The notes: a model not told the origin generated them from the letters alone. Counted from the first letter of the stretch, positions 44,949 through 53,916 are shown. The stretch is 64,000 nucleotides of DNA from Maribellus sp. CM-23 (GCF_021354595.1 NZ_JADWYJ010000002.1:310001-374000); one strand, 5' to 3'. Translations and numbers: made by a program.

Positions 44949-45233
44949 TCAGAAAGGTGTACGTTCTTTTACATTCCCGATCCAAATTTCGGGCTGTCCC
45001 TGGACTCCGGCATTTTTCATGGCATTTTTCAGCTCTTCCGATTCAAAAAAACGACTTGCCACATCCAGGCTATCAAACTCATGAACAACAATTACCGTTT
45101 CCGGGTCACTGATTTCCTGTAAAACACTGGCTCCAATAACCCCCTTTTCTTTTCGCACCTTCGAAAACTCTTCATAAACTTTCTTCCATGCTTCGAAATC
45201 ATCTACCTTATGTTTAATAAAACTCGCTATCAT
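44949..45233 (-). CDS. ABM/Dabb-like small oxygenase-type protein
   Basis: 94 aa. The ferredoxin-like fold of the antibiotic-biosynthesis-monooxygenase/DUF3764-like family (SFIKHKVDDFEAWKKVYEEF, VIVVHEFDSLDVASRFFES). No cofactor is needed in the family. It lies between the lipoprotein and the DUF1059 gene, in a MerR-linked cluster. Substrate unknown. Confidence 0.7.
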   Translation of the reverse strand: MIASFIKHKVDDFEAWKKVYEEFSKVRKEKGVIGASVLQEISDPETVIVVHEFDSLDVASRFFESEELKNAMKNAGVQGQPEIWIGNVKERTPF

Positions 45234-45307
45234 TTTAAAATAATTTTAAAATAAAAAACGCTTCTCTCCGACTGATCAGCACCAGTCTTAACATTTCGAA
45301 AGCCAAT

Positions 45308-45493
45308 TCAGGCCTCTACCTTCATTATGGATTTAACTTTCTGCACCACCTCATCAGTAATCTCCGTCAGGTTGTGCGCTTCTTTGGCATGAGCCGCCAC
45401 CTGTGCCATCAATTCTTCTTCTGATTCGGACCGGAAAACAGCATTGCAATCAAATCCCGCATCGCTGCAACGAACAACTTTTACGCTTCCCAT
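45308..45493 (-). CDS. DUF1059-family protein
   Basis: 61 aa. VKVVRCSDAGFDCNAVFRSE and EEELMAQVAAHAKEAHN are the DUF1059 signature (zinc-finger-like Cys and His residues). Start at 45493 is set by a strong SD (GGAGG, 7 nt spacing). Family function unknown; often found with stress genes. Confidence 0.85.
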   Translation of the reverse strand: MGSVKVVRCSDAGFDCNAVFRSESEEELMAQVAAHAKEAHNLTEITDEVVQKVKSIMKVEA

Positions 45494-45500
45494 AATTTAT

Positions 45501-45507
45501 CCTCCTT
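45501..45507 (-). promoter_or_regulatory. Strong Shine-Dalgarno site of the DUF1059 gene
   Basis: AAGGAGGAT with the GGAGG core 7 nt before the ATG; the same spacing as the AhpD-like gene. Confidence 0.6.
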
Positions 45508-46081
45508 TTGTTTACAATGAATAAAAACAAGTTCCTTTACCCCTAATAATAAACAAGTTAGTTCAATTAACAACCAATCGCAAGAATAAAAGACACAGAT
45601 ATCCTTAAAGTGTGTTAAACGATTCTTATTCGGCATTTTTGAAGCAACAAGCACCACTTTTTGCCTGATACCAACTCTGAAATAACTATAAACTGACTCA
45701 ATGCTTTACTGACCTATTTTTCTCAATCATTAACATATTTTTTATTAAAAGAGAAAATGAAATCTGCTCCTTCCGAAAATGCAAACAAGAACCATCGGTC
45801 TTTTTTCTCATTTTCTGAGCATTTCCAAACTAATTGTAATTACAACAATAAAACACCTGCGAGTATTTATTTGTCACCCTATTGGATTTAAATGTGTTAT
45901 GAACTAAATTTAATAGAAGCAAAGAACATTTCTGTTCAAAAAATCAACCAAATCTTGCCGCATGTCAAAGGTTCTGTGAAGTAATGTGAATCGATTTTAT
46001 GGGAAAAAGTGGACACTTATCCGACATCCTGTCTCAGGTTTCCGCAATTATCCGACATATTTCTAACTAAAAACAAAAAGA
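45508..46081. other. Intergenic region between DUF1059 and globin genes
   Basis: About 570 bp without a gene. It contains GAAAAAGTGGAC (46003-46014) and TATCCGACA (about 46019 and 46049), the same words found in the hairpin series at 54013-54130. Otherwise I see nothing. Confidence 0.35.
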
Positions 46082-46474
46082 ATGAAAGAAGATCAGGCGC
46101 AAACAAAGACATTGTATGAAAGACTTGGAGGCATAGATGGAATAACCACGCTCGTCGACGACATTGTAGAAAACCACATGACCAACCCGGCCGTGAATGC
46201 CCGTTTTCTTCCACTTAAAGAGCATCCCGCTCATTTTACTGAAGTACGGCAACATTTAATCAACTTTCTGGCTGCCGGCAGTGGAGGACCGCAGGAATAC
46301 AAAGGCAAAGACATGCTGGCGTCGCATAAAGGCATGAACATCAGCCAGGGAGAATATATGCATGTAGTAGACGATATCATGAAAGCCTTGGGGAAAAACA
46401 AGGTGGATGAACAAACCCAAAAGGATGTTTTGGCCATCGCCTACTCGCTGAAGAAAGATATTGTAGGAGTTTAA
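46082..46474 (+). CDS. Truncated haemoglobin (group I)
   Basis: 130 aa. TLYERLGGIDGITTLVDDIV and the LASHKGMNISQGEYMHVVDD segment with the proximal His mark a TrHbN-like globin; PHE/Tyr positions at B10/E7 are not verified. These bind O2 and NO. The gene is near MerR/AhpD/DUF1059 genes, consistent with oxidative or nitrosative stress. Confidence 0.9.
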   Translation: MKEDQAQTKTLYERLGGIDGITTLVDDIVENHMTNPAVNARFLPLKEHPAHFTEVRQHLINFLAAGSGGPQEYKGKDMLASHKGMNISQGEYMHVVDDIMKALGKNKVDEQTQKDVLAIAYSLKKDIVGV

Positions 46475-46498
46475 TAATCCATTTTAAAATAAAACAAC

Positions 46499-47038
46499 AT
46501 GAAAACATTCAAATTTACCTTGTTATTCTTTCTCGTTTTCGCCATTGTATCCTGCGAAAAGGAAGATCTAACAACTGATCAGCAAAACGAGCTTCAACTT
46601 AAGAGTGCTAAAAAGGTGCTGAATTTCAGGACTCATCTTTCGGGAGAAAACGAAGTTCCGCCCGTTTGGACCGATGCAAGCGGACAGGCCATCTTTCAGC
46701 TGAATAAAGAAGGAACAGAATTGTCGTATAAACTTATTGTCGACAGCATTGAGAACGTCTTAATGTCTCACATCCATTTAGCTCCTGCGGGACAAAATGG
46801 ATCTGTTGTAGTATGGCTTTACCCGTCATCAGCACCGCCGGTTTTAATTCCCGGAATGACCAGCGGCATACTTGCCGAGGGAGTGATTACCGATGCCAAC
46901 CTGGCGGGGATAACTTTAATGGACCTCATTGATGCCTTTTATGCCGATGGAGCATACGTAAACGTTCATACCTCGCAGAACCGAGGGGGTGAGATTCGTG
47001 GGCAAATCAAGGGAAATAAACCGGGAGGTACCGATTAG
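46499..47038 (+). CDS. CHRD-domain lipoprotein
   Basis: 179 aa. Lipobox IVSC (Cys19) and a CHRD domain (FRTHLSGENEVPPVWTDASG, MSHIHLAPAGQNGSVVVWLY, YVNVHTSQNRGGEIRGQI). CHRD repeats were named from chordin; bacterial versions are surface proteins of unknown role. It follows the globin by 24 bp and may be co-transcribed. Confidence 0.87.
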   Translation: MKTFKFTLLFFLVFAIVSCEKEDLTTDQQNELQLKSAKKVLNFRTHLSGENEVPPVWTDASGQAIFQLNKEGTELSYKLIVDSIENVLMSHIHLAPAGQNGSVVVWLYPSSAPPVLIPGMTSGILAEGVITDANLAGITLMDLIDAFYADGAYVNVHTSQNRGGEIRGQIKGNKPGGTD

Positions 47039-47075
47039 ATAGAACGTTGTTCAGGTTTAGTTGAGGATAAATCTG

Positions 47076-47110
47076 AAAGCAGGGATGCAGTAGGCTCCCT
47101 GCTTTTCTTT
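47076..47110 (+). terminator. Terminator of the CHRD gene
   Basis: AAAGCAGGGA (47076-47085) and TCCCTGCTTT (47096-47105), then T-rich. Confidence 0.7.
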
Positions 47111-47130
47111 TGGTGCTGAATGAAGCCAGT

Positions 47131-47472
47131 CTAAATGGCGGATTTATCCAGCATCAGCATTTGATTGATTACAATTTCGGTGATGTACTGCTTCTCACCC
47201 TTTTTATCTTCATACGTCCGGTTGGTCAGTTTCCCCTCGATCGATATTTCCGATCCTTTTTTCAGGTATTTTTCCGCAATTTCGGCCTGTTTGCCCCAAG
47301 CTACCAGCCGGTGCCAGGTGGTTTCACTCTTCTTTTCGCCGTTACTGTCACGGTAAATTTCGTTGGTTGCTATACTGAAATTAGCAACGGTTTTCCCACT
47401 GCCGAGCTTTCTTACCTGCGGGTTGTCGCCCAGATGTCCGAGAAGCCTGACGCTGTTTTTTAATGCATTCAT
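47131..47472 (-). CDS. ssb: Single-stranded DNA-binding protein
   Basis: 113 aa with an OB fold: NALKNSVRLLGHLGDNPQVR, FSIATNEIYRDSNGEK, TTWHRLVAWGKQAEIAEKYL. It lacks a long acidic C-terminal tail, ending in LDKSAI, so it is a short SSB form, perhaps a secondary one. The main ssb of such genomes is usually longer. It sits beside the second cassette array. Confidence 0.88.
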   Translation of the reverse strand: MNALKNSVRLLGHLGDNPQVRKLGSGKTVANFSIATNEIYRDSNGEKKSETTWHRLVAWGKQAEIAEKYLKKGSEISIEGKLTNRTYEDKKGEKQYITEIVINQMLMLDKSAI

Positions 47473-47703
47473 GATGTGTAATTTTTTTGTTAATATAGTG
47501 GAGCCGTTTTCTGCTTCGGGCCCCTTGAACGAAAGAACTGAAACAAAGGTACAGGGCTACGAAAAGCTTATTCGGTTGTTAAACATTTATAAACGACAAT
47601 AAACGTTTGCAAGCGTTTGTAAATGGATATTTTACTGTATTTTAAGAACTTAAAAAATTAGAATCTATGCAAAGAGATAAGCTTGAGGGGAATATATATT
47701 TTA

Positions 47704-47715
47704 GTTGTGCGTAAG
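47704..47715 (+). repeat. Cassette boundary core, start of right array
   Basis: GTTGTGCGTAAG. Its first ten bases are the exact reverse complement of TACGCACAAC at 48254-48263, the inner core of the site that ends the same cassette. No complete attC-like arm was found to its left. Confidence 0.6.
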
Positions 47716-47744
47716 CTAAAAAACCAAACCGAATAAAAGGAAGA

Positions 47745-48233
47745 ATGAAAGATTTGAATAAATATGTTTCGATTTATCAAGACCAACTGAAAAAAGGAGA
47801 CATCTTAATTGCTTACAATGAGTTAGTGAAATTAGTTATGAATTTAAGAACGGAATTCATTAAAACTCTTTCAGACCAATATTCCTTTGCTGGAATTCTT
47901 CATGGATATATGGACTTTACATATTTCTATTATTCTAACGATTTTTTAAAAAGTAAAAAGCTAAAATTTGGACTCGTGTTAAATCACTTGGATATGAGAT
48001 TTGAGATTTGGCTTTTGGGAAATACGATACCGATTCAAAAAAAATATTGGGAATTGCTAAAAAAGACAGAATGGAATAAGGGAAAAATGGAAATGCCCAA
48101 ATATTCGATTCTTGAAACGAACTTGGTTGAAAATCCTGATTTTAATAATCTGGACAAACTAACCGAACAAATAAAAACCAAAATGATTCAGACTTCGGAC
48201 GAAATATTGGACTATTTGAGAACATTAAAATGA
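47745..48233 (+). CDS. Cassette protein of unknown function (DUF7000-like)
   Basis: 162 aa, mainly helical and charged. LNKYVSIYQDQLKKGDILIA and YMDFTYFYYSNDFLKSKKLK look like the small family sometimes annotated DUF7000; I am not certain. There is no signal peptide or catalytic motif. The gene is AT-rich, framed by the core at 47704 and the attC-like site at 48254. Confidence 0.55.
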   Translation: MKDLNKYVSIYQDQLKKGDILIAYNELVKLVMNLRTEFIKTLSDQYSFAGILHGYMDFTYFYYSNDFLKSKKLKFGLVLNHLDMRFEIWLLGNTIPIQKKYWELLKKTEWNKGKMEMPKYSILETNLVENPDFNNLDKLTEQIKTKMIQTSDEILDYLRTLK

Positions 48234-48253
48234 CTAAAATGAAAACAAAAGCC

Positions 48254-48456
48254 TACGCACAACAATGTATATAGCAAATAAGGCAGGTAGTGATTTTTTG
48301 AACGGCAGTTCTTTGATAGAATACCGCCGAAGCTTTTGCTTCGGCTACTATAAAAATGTTTTAGTGGTGCCAAAACAAAAGCTTCGGCTCAGTGCAAACT
48401 TGATAGGTTTGTACTCCGAATTGCCTTACTTGCCATATACCCGGCCGTTAGCAAGC
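48254..48456 (+). repeat. attC-like recombination site 4
   Basis: About 200 bp. Left arm CAACAATGTATATAGCAAAT and right arm (from the other end) TAACGGCCGGGTATATGGCA pair imperfectly, and both continue into AAGTAAGGCA/AATAAGGCA. An inner hairpin CCGAAGCTTTTGCTTCGG lies in the loop. The right core GTTAGC (48447-48452) is the exact reverse complement of GCTAAC (49536-49541) at the end of the next cassette. Confidence 0.7.
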
Positions 48457-48489
48457 ATTTTAAAATGCTCTCAATTTTCAATTATAATT

Positions 48490-48963
48490 ATGAAAAATAT
48501 AAAGAGATTAACATTACTGTCTCTATTTATTTTAATTAATACCAATCATGCTCAAGTTGCTGACACAACTGATGCGAAAGAATATTTGGTTCAAGCTGAG
48601 AGAAGTTTGCAAAATGGCAAATATGAGCAAGCAAGAGACTATTCACTTAAAGCCTTGAATGTAAAACCAAACTATGGTGAAGCATACTTTATGATTGCCA
48701 GAATATATATCGAATTTAGCAAAACGTGCAAGGATAATTATTTCATGAGAGATATGATATTCTGTTTGGTGGTTGACAAACTTGAAATGGCAAAAAAAGT
48801 TGATCCAAATGTTATTGATAAAGCAAACGAACTAATTGATAGATATTCAAAATATTTTCCATCGGACGAGGTACATATCACGGGAGAACCGATCGAAGAT
48901 GAAAAATATAAAATAGGTTATTGGATTAATGAAGAAACCACAGTACGATTTTACAAAAAATAA
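48490..48963 (+). CDS. Exported TPR protein (cassette gene)
   Basis: 157 aa from ATG at 48490 (MKNIKRLTLL); upstream frame is open through the attC-like site and is not coding. Signal LTLLSLFILINTNHAQ, then two or three TPR-like helices (AKEYLVQAERSLQNGKYEQA, DYSLKALNVKPNYGEAYFMI). Likely periplasmic or surface; partner unknown. First of two ORFs in the same cassette. Confidence 0.65.
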   Translation: MKNIKRLTLLSLFILINTNHAQVADTTDAKEYLVQAERSLQNGKYEQARDYSLKALNVKPNYGEAYFMIARIYIEFSKTCKDNYFMRDMIFCLVVDKLEMAKKVDPNVIDKANELIDRYSKYFPSDEVHITGEPIEDEKYKIGYWINEETTVRFYKK

Positions 48964-49092
48964 ATATCTGTCTAAAATAAAATTAAAAAATTATGTAACC
49001 AAAGAGGGAAATTTACTGATTTCTTAAATGCGTAAACTAAGCAAAGAAATTTAGAAAGATTGTACTCTTGAATAAGTTTAATCTTTAATTAT

Positions 49093-49473
49093 ATGAAAAT
49101 TTCAAATGGATTAATACCAATCTTATTTTTGGGAGCATTTATTAGTTATGGAATACTATATGTATACCCCAAGAATAAAAAGGAGTGTATTGTAAGAAAA
49201 GAAACAACTTATCAAATGAAACTGGACGGACATATCACTTCCGCTAAGAATAATAGAGGATGGACCGTTTTAGAAATTACCAACTTATCGGGAAAAGTAT
49301 ATCTAGACGGAGCTTACAATTACCATCTGTATCCTGAGTATATAGGAGATTATATTAAACCAGGAATGTGGATTTATAAGAATATATACTCTGACTCTGT
49401 ATTTGTTGGACCTCAAAAATCAAATAGAAAAAACTTATTTATTCTAGGAAAGGATAATCTGAATAAATATTAG
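49093..49473 (+). CDS. Small membrane-anchored protein (cassette gene)
   Basis: 126 aa. An N-terminal helix (LIPILFLGAFISYGILYVYP) could be a signal anchor. The rest (IVRKETTYQMKLDGHITSAK, DGAYNYHLYPEYIGDYIKPG) has β character. No family recognised. Second ORF in the 48447-49541 cassette, so this cassette holds two genes. Confidence 0.55.
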   Translation: MKISNGLIPILFLGAFISYGILYVYPKNKKECIVRKETTYQMKLDGHITSAKNNRGWTVLEITNLSGKVYLDGAYNYHLYPEYIGDYIKPGMWIYKNIYSDSVFVGPQKSNRKNLFILGKDNLNKY

Positions 49474-49534
49474 TCAAGAAAATCACTTTAATAGTTATTT
49501 AAAATTAGACAAATGAAGAACATAAAAAACGACA

Positions 49535-49663
49535 CGCTAACAACGTGTAAACATTATGGCGCTGAAAGGTTTGGGGCAAATTGGGTTTCCCAAATTTTTA
49601 TGTTTGCTTGCTGACAAAATGCATTCCAAATCCGCCACAAAAATTTACACCAACCGTTAGGAG
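49535..49663 (+). repeat. attC-like recombination site 5
   Basis: About 120 bp. Left arm CTAACAACGTGTAAACATTA and right arm (from the other end) CTAACGGTTGGTGTAAATTT pair imperfectly and both pass into TGGCG. Inner core GCTAAC matches the GTTAGC that opens the cassette (48447). Right core GTTAGG (49656-49661) is the exact reverse complement of CCTAAC (50296-50301). Confidence 0.7.
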
Positions 49664-49723
49664 TAAGAAGAGCGAACCTCCAAAAAATAAAACATAAATG
49701 GATAATCAACAGAATAGTTTGAG

Positions 49724-50287
49724 ATGAAAACACGGGATATTATAACATGGATTTTCCTGCTAATAACTCTAGACCAAGCTATCAAGATTTTGATTCATAA
49801 TTTATACGGAGATATACATTTTGAGATTATTCCTTCACTTTTTGAATTTAAACCAACATTTAATGTAAAGCATAGTTGGGTAAATACACTATTAAATAAA
49901 AATTTCGGAGTAAACGTCGGATTGTTTCCCCATGTTATATTATACATATTGATTGGAATATTTATCCCAATGTTTTTTTCATTCTTGAGAAATAATATTC
50001 CTGCGAATAAAAAACTGATTGATATAGCAATTGTATTTATGATGGCTGCTGTAATCTGTGCGTTGATTGGTAATCTAATATGGAAAAATGGGACACTTGA
50101 CTATATATACCTTAAACCTTGGTTCGTTTTTGATTTAAAGGATTTATACATTGATTTAGGAATTGTAACATTTCTTATATATACTTTAAAAAATAGACGA
50201 CAATTGGAGAAATTAACGAAAGGATTGAAAATACAAGACATGTATAAAGACACAAGAAATAGATTAAGAGAAATAATAACTAAATAA
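49724..50287 (+). CDS. LspA (signal peptidase II)-like cassette protein
   Basis: 187 aa with four membrane helices. LITLDQAIKILI near the N-terminus, then ICALIGNLIWKNGTLDYIYL and FVFDLKDLYIDLG match LspA motifs. Asp126 and Asp140 align with the two catalytic aspartates, though the gap between them is shorter than in typical LspA and the FNxAD motif is changed to FDLKD. LspA cleaves prolipoprotein signals in the inner membrane. As a gene in an attC-like cassette it is an unusual accessory copy; whether it is active is unknown. Confidence 0.65.
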   Translation: MKTRDIITWIFLLITLDQAIKILIHNLYGDIHFEIIPSLFEFKPTFNVKHSWVNTLLNKNFGVNVGLFPHVILYILIGIFIPMFFSFLRNNIPANKKLIDIAIVFMMAAVICALIGNLIWKNGTLDYIYLKPWFVFDLKDLYIDLGIVTFLIYTLKNRRQLEKLTKGLKIQDMYKDTRNRLREIITK

Positions 50288-50295
50288 TACCAGCA

Positions 50296-50560
50296 CCTAA
50301 CAATGATAGCTGTTGCACAACCCCACAATTTTAATGATCCTGTTAGAACCACATAGAAAAACGAGCTGTTTTCCATCCAGTAAAGCAAAAGCCAATAACT
50401 ACGGCCGCAGCAATAGCTGTTCCCTGTTTCCTTTCAAATAACCAAACAACAGACTAGCAAAAATATCACTCTCGGACCAGGTCTGTTACTATTATCTGAA
50501 TCTTTCGTTGCAAATAACACTCGCGTTATAAACCCTCCTTCAAAAAAGAAAAATGGTGAA
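50296..50560 (+). repeat. Half attC-like site and array end
   Basis: CCTAACAATGATAGCTGTTG (50296 onward) looks like a left arm, and CCTAAC is the reverse complement of the core opening this cassette (49656-49661), but no right arm with GTTR ends is found before the U32 gene. The array probably ends or has decayed here. No gene in the rest. Confidence 0.45.
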
Positions 50561-50635
50561 ATTGGTTTACTTTTGCCAAAAGAATGTGAATCGGCAAATA
50601 ATGATCCGGTAGATTTATATTTACCATTGAAAAAT

Positions 50636-52462
50636 ATGACAGAAATAGAACTTTTAGCTCCTGCCAAAAACCTTGAATCCGGAAAGGCTGCAATAAACTA
50701 CGGAGCCGATGCGGTATACATCGGGGCCAGCCGTTTTGGAGCAAGAGCTGCTGCGTCAAATTCAGTGGCCGATATTGAGGAGCTGGTTCAGTTTGCACAC
50801 AAGTACAGGGCGAAAGTTTTTGTCGCACTAAATACCATTTTGTACAACAACGAACTGGAAGAAGCCGAAAAACTAATTCACCAGATTTACAATGCCGGAG
50901 CCGATGCACTTATTATTCAGGATATGGGCATTTTGAAAATGAACATCCCCCGTATTCCGCTTCACGCCAGTACACAAACCAATAATTATACAACCGATCG
51001 AATCTGCTTTCACGACCAGCTTGGTTTTGACCGCATAGTGCTGGCGCGTGAGTTGTCGCTTCGGGAAATCCAAAAGATCAGAGCTGCAACCAGTACCGAG
51101 CTGGAATATTTTGTTCACGGTGCATTGTGCGTCAGTCTTAGCGGGCAGTGCTATTTTAGCGAGGTTACAACCGGAAGAAGTGCCAACCGGGGAATGTGTA
51201 CCCAGGCCTGCCGGCATCCTTACAATTTGGTGGATGGAAACGGCAAAAAAATCATCCTCCATAGTCATCTGCTTTCGCTGAAAGATCTGAACCTAAGTAG
51301 CAATTTATCCGAATTGATTCGTGCCGGAATAAGCAGCCTGAAAATTGAGGGAAGGCTGAAAGACATCAATTACATCAAAAATGTGGTAAGTTATTACCGG
51401 AGAAAACTGGACGAAATTCTGAACTCCGATCGGGAATATGCTAAAGCATCATCCGGGAACACGGAGATCAGTTTTGAACCTGACCCGGAAAGAAGCTTCA
51501 ACCGGCACAGCACTCATTACTTTCTGCAGGGGCGATCAAAAAAACTGATCAACACCTATTCTCCGAAATCAATCGGCAAAAAAATTGGAACCGTTGAAAA
51601 AGTTGGCTCAGGTTACATAACTCTGAAAGCGACTGAAACCGTAAATAACGGCGATGGATTGTGTTTTATCCTGAAAAATGAACTCATTGGATTCAGAGTT
51701 GACAAGGTAGTTGACAACAAGGTCTTTATAAGCAGTACCTCCAACCTTTCGCCGGGAGTCGACCTTTACCGCAACCATGATCACGAGTTCATTAAAATGC
51801 TGGAAGCAGATAAATCGGTGCGCAAAGTAGCGGCCACTATTAGTGTGACAGAAAAGGATAGCTCGCTGCATTTTGAACTTTCCGACGAGGATCATCTGTC
51901 ATCCGATTACGTGATGACGGAATTACCCGAACCGGCCAAAAACCCTGAATCTGCTGACAGAAATCTTGTTTCTCAGCTTTCCAAGTCGGGCAATTCAATG
52001 TTCAACATTACGGAAGTGAAGAACAACTGCCAAGCGAGTTATTTTTTCCGCATGTCGGAATTGAACGAGATCAGAAGGATACTGTTTGAAAAACACGAAG
52101 CGGCCCGGATTGCAGCGTTTGCAAGAAAAGATACAGATCAACAACTAAAAACGATTGACTTCCCTCAAAAAGAAGTAGATTTTTCTGCGAATATTTCAAA
52201 CGAAAAAGCGGCGCAGTTTTACCGGGAACATGGCGTAGAAAAGCAGGAAGAGGCGCTTGAAGTAAGTTCAGCAAAAGAAAACCAGCTGTTAATGACAACG
52301 CGTTACTGCTTAAAGTATGAATTGGGTTATTGCGAACGATTTCAGGGAGCCCAAAACACACCACCCGAACCACTCTACCTGGAAGATCAAAACAGAAAAT
52401 ATTTGCTACAGTTTGATTGCAAACAGTGTTTAATGAGAATAAGGCTTGAAGATAAAAGCTAA
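50636..52462 (+). CDS. U32-family peptidase-like protein
   Basis: 608 aa from ATG at 50636 (MTEIELLAPAKNLES); the frame is open upstream. N-terminal U32 TIM-barrel-like domain with GADAVYIGASRFGARAAASN and HASTQTNN, plus the CVSLSGQCYFSE and GMCTQACRHPYNLV cysteine motif of TrhP/RlhA-type enzymes, which form an iron-sulphur cluster. C-terminal DUF3656-like part. Members take part in tRNA (TrhP) or 23S rRNA (RlhA) hydroxylation, or ubiquinone O-hydroxylation. The substrate here is not assigned. Confidence 0.9.
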   Translation: MTEIELLAPAKNLESGKAAINYGADAVYIGASRFGARAAASNSVADIEELVQFAHKYRAKVFVALNTILYNNELEEAEKLIHQIYNAGADALIIQDMGILKMNIPRIPLHASTQTNNYTTDRICFHDQLGFDRIVLARELSLREIQKIRAATSTELEYFVHGALCVSLSGQCYFSEVTTGRSANRGMCTQACRHPYNLVDGNGKKIILHSHLLSLKDLNLSSNLSELIRAGISSLKIEGRLKDINYIKNVVSYYRRKLDEILNSDREYAKASSGNTEISFEPDPERSFNRHSTHYFLQGRSKKLINTYSPKSIGKKIGTVEKVGSGYITLKATETVNNGDGLCFILKNELIGFRVDKVVDNKVFISSTSNLSPGVDLYRNHDHEFIKMLEADKSVRKVAATISVTEKDSSLHFELSDEDHLSSDYVMTELPEPAKNPESADRNLVSQLSKSGNSMFNITEVKNNCQASYFFRMSELNEIRRILFEKHEAARIAAFARKDTDQQLKTIDFPQKEVDFSANISNEKAAQFYREHGVEKQEEALEVSSAKENQLLMTTRYCLKYELGYCERFQGAQNTPPEPLYLEDQNRKYLLQFDCKQCLMRIRLEDKS

Positions 52463-52660
52463 GCGCTGAATCCACATCGCAAAGGCTATAAAGAAACCGT
52501 TGCCGGCATTTTCTCTCCCTCAATCTTTAAGAGTCATTGTTTTTTCAATGCGGTTCCATCCCAAAAATAAAAACCTCAGAATGCAGGATGTCGCAATTTT
52601 CCAAGTTTAAGCAATTGACGGGAGATACTTTTGTGTTGTAATTTTTAAAAAGGCAAAACA

Positions 52661-53020
52661 ATGACAAAGTTAATTTCATGGGTAGAGATCCCGGCGACAG
52701 ATTTCGAAAGAGCAGTAAAATTCTACAGTTCGGTGCTAAATATCGAGCTTCATGTGGCGGATTACGGCCACGAAAAAATGGCTTGTTTCCCCAACGGAGA
52801 AGGCGCCATTTCGCAAGCTCCTGATTTTAATCCTAGCAAAGACGGAACGCTGGTAAGTTTCAACACCGGAAAAGACCTGGACGGCACCATCGAAAGAATT
52901 AAAAAGAACAACGGAACAATGGTACGAACGAAAACAAAGATTGAGGTCGAAAACCTGGGATACTTTGCCCTGTTTATCGATAGCGAAGGAAACAAGGTTG
53001 GACTTTACGGAGACGAATAG
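52661..53020 (+). CDS. VOC-fold protein
   Basis: 119 aa. VEIPATDFERAVKFYSSVLN and GYFALFIDSEGNKVGLYGDE fit the YaeR/PhnB-like VOC fold. A small binding or glyoxalase-like protein of unknown substrate, preceding an AraC regulator (86 bp). Confidence 0.85.
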   Translation: MTKLISWVEIPATDFERAVKFYSSVLNIELHVADYGHEKMACFPNGEGAISQAPDFNPSKDGTLVSFNTGKDLDGTIERIKKNNGTMVRTKTKIEVENLGYFALFIDSEGNKVGLYGDE

Positions 53021-53106
53021 CAGAAAAATGAGATGAAGGTTTTGTACCTGCAAAACCTTCATCTCTATTCCAAAACATTAGATTTGTATTCCTGAATAGC
53101 CTGCCT

Positions 53107-53916
53107 ATGAAATACTATATTTCCAAGCCTTCGCCGCGGCTGTCAAAGTTTGTGAAGCAGTACTGGAGCATTGACAATTGCATTCCTGCCGGTCAGGAAC
53201 ATACCCAGCGAATCGTTCCTCACGGACTGTTAGAACTTACGTTTTACCTGGGCGATAGACCTGTATCAAAAACCCCGGGCAAGTCGTTTAGCGAAAACAC
53301 TTTGCTGACAGGTCAGTTAAGCGAGTTTTACGACATTCAGATTACAGGAAAGCTTTCCCTCTTCTCCATCCTTTTTTATCCACACGGTCTGTCAATGTTC
53401 ACCGACCTCCCGCTTTCGGAGTTGTCCAATCAAAATGTTCCGTTGAAATTTATATACAAAGAAGAGACCGATGAATTGGAATCGCGTTTGTACGAAGCCA
53501 CTTCGTTTGCAGAAAGAATAGCGATTGCAGAAAGCCATTTGCTCCGTATTTTGCAAAAGAACACGGGCAACAATTATTTCAACCGGATAGAAGAAAGTGT
53601 TCAGCAAATCAACCAATCAAAAGGGCTTGCCAGCATCGACTTTCTGGCATTGGCAGCCTGTTACAGCCGAAAACAATTTGAAAGAGCTTTCTCGCACACT
53701 ATCGGAACTTCGCCCAAACAATTTTTGAAAATTGTCCGTTTTCAAAATGCCCTGGCTCAAAAAGCAAAAAACAAAGAACAAAACCTCACGGAGCTTACTT
53801 TCAAATGCGGTTATTACGACCAATCGCACATGACAAACGATTTTCAGAAACTCTCGGGCATGTCGCCCAAACAGTATTTCAACGAAGGCGAAGCATACTC
53901 CGACTACTTTCAGTAA
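53107..53916 (+). CDS. AraC-family transcriptional regulator
   Basis: 269 aa. An N-terminal DUF6597-like sensor region (SKFVKQYWSIDNCIPAGQEH) and C-terminal double HTH (LASIDFLALAACYSRKQFER, TELTFKCGYYDQSHMTNDFQ) of the AraC family. The effector is unknown; the adjacent VOC gene may be a target. Confidence 0.9.
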   Translation: MKYYISKPSPRLSKFVKQYWSIDNCIPAGQEHTQRIVPHGLLELTFYLGDRPVSKTPGKSFSENTLLTGQLSEFYDIQITGKLSLFSILFYPHGLSMFTDLPLSELSNQNVPLKFIYKEETDELESRLYEATSFAERIAIAESHLLRILQKNTGNNYFNRIEESVQQINQSKGLASIDFLALAACYSRKQFERAFSHTIGTSPKQFLKIVRFQNALAQKAKNKEQNLTELTFKCGYYDQSHMTNDFQKLSGMSPKQYFNEGEAYSDYFQ

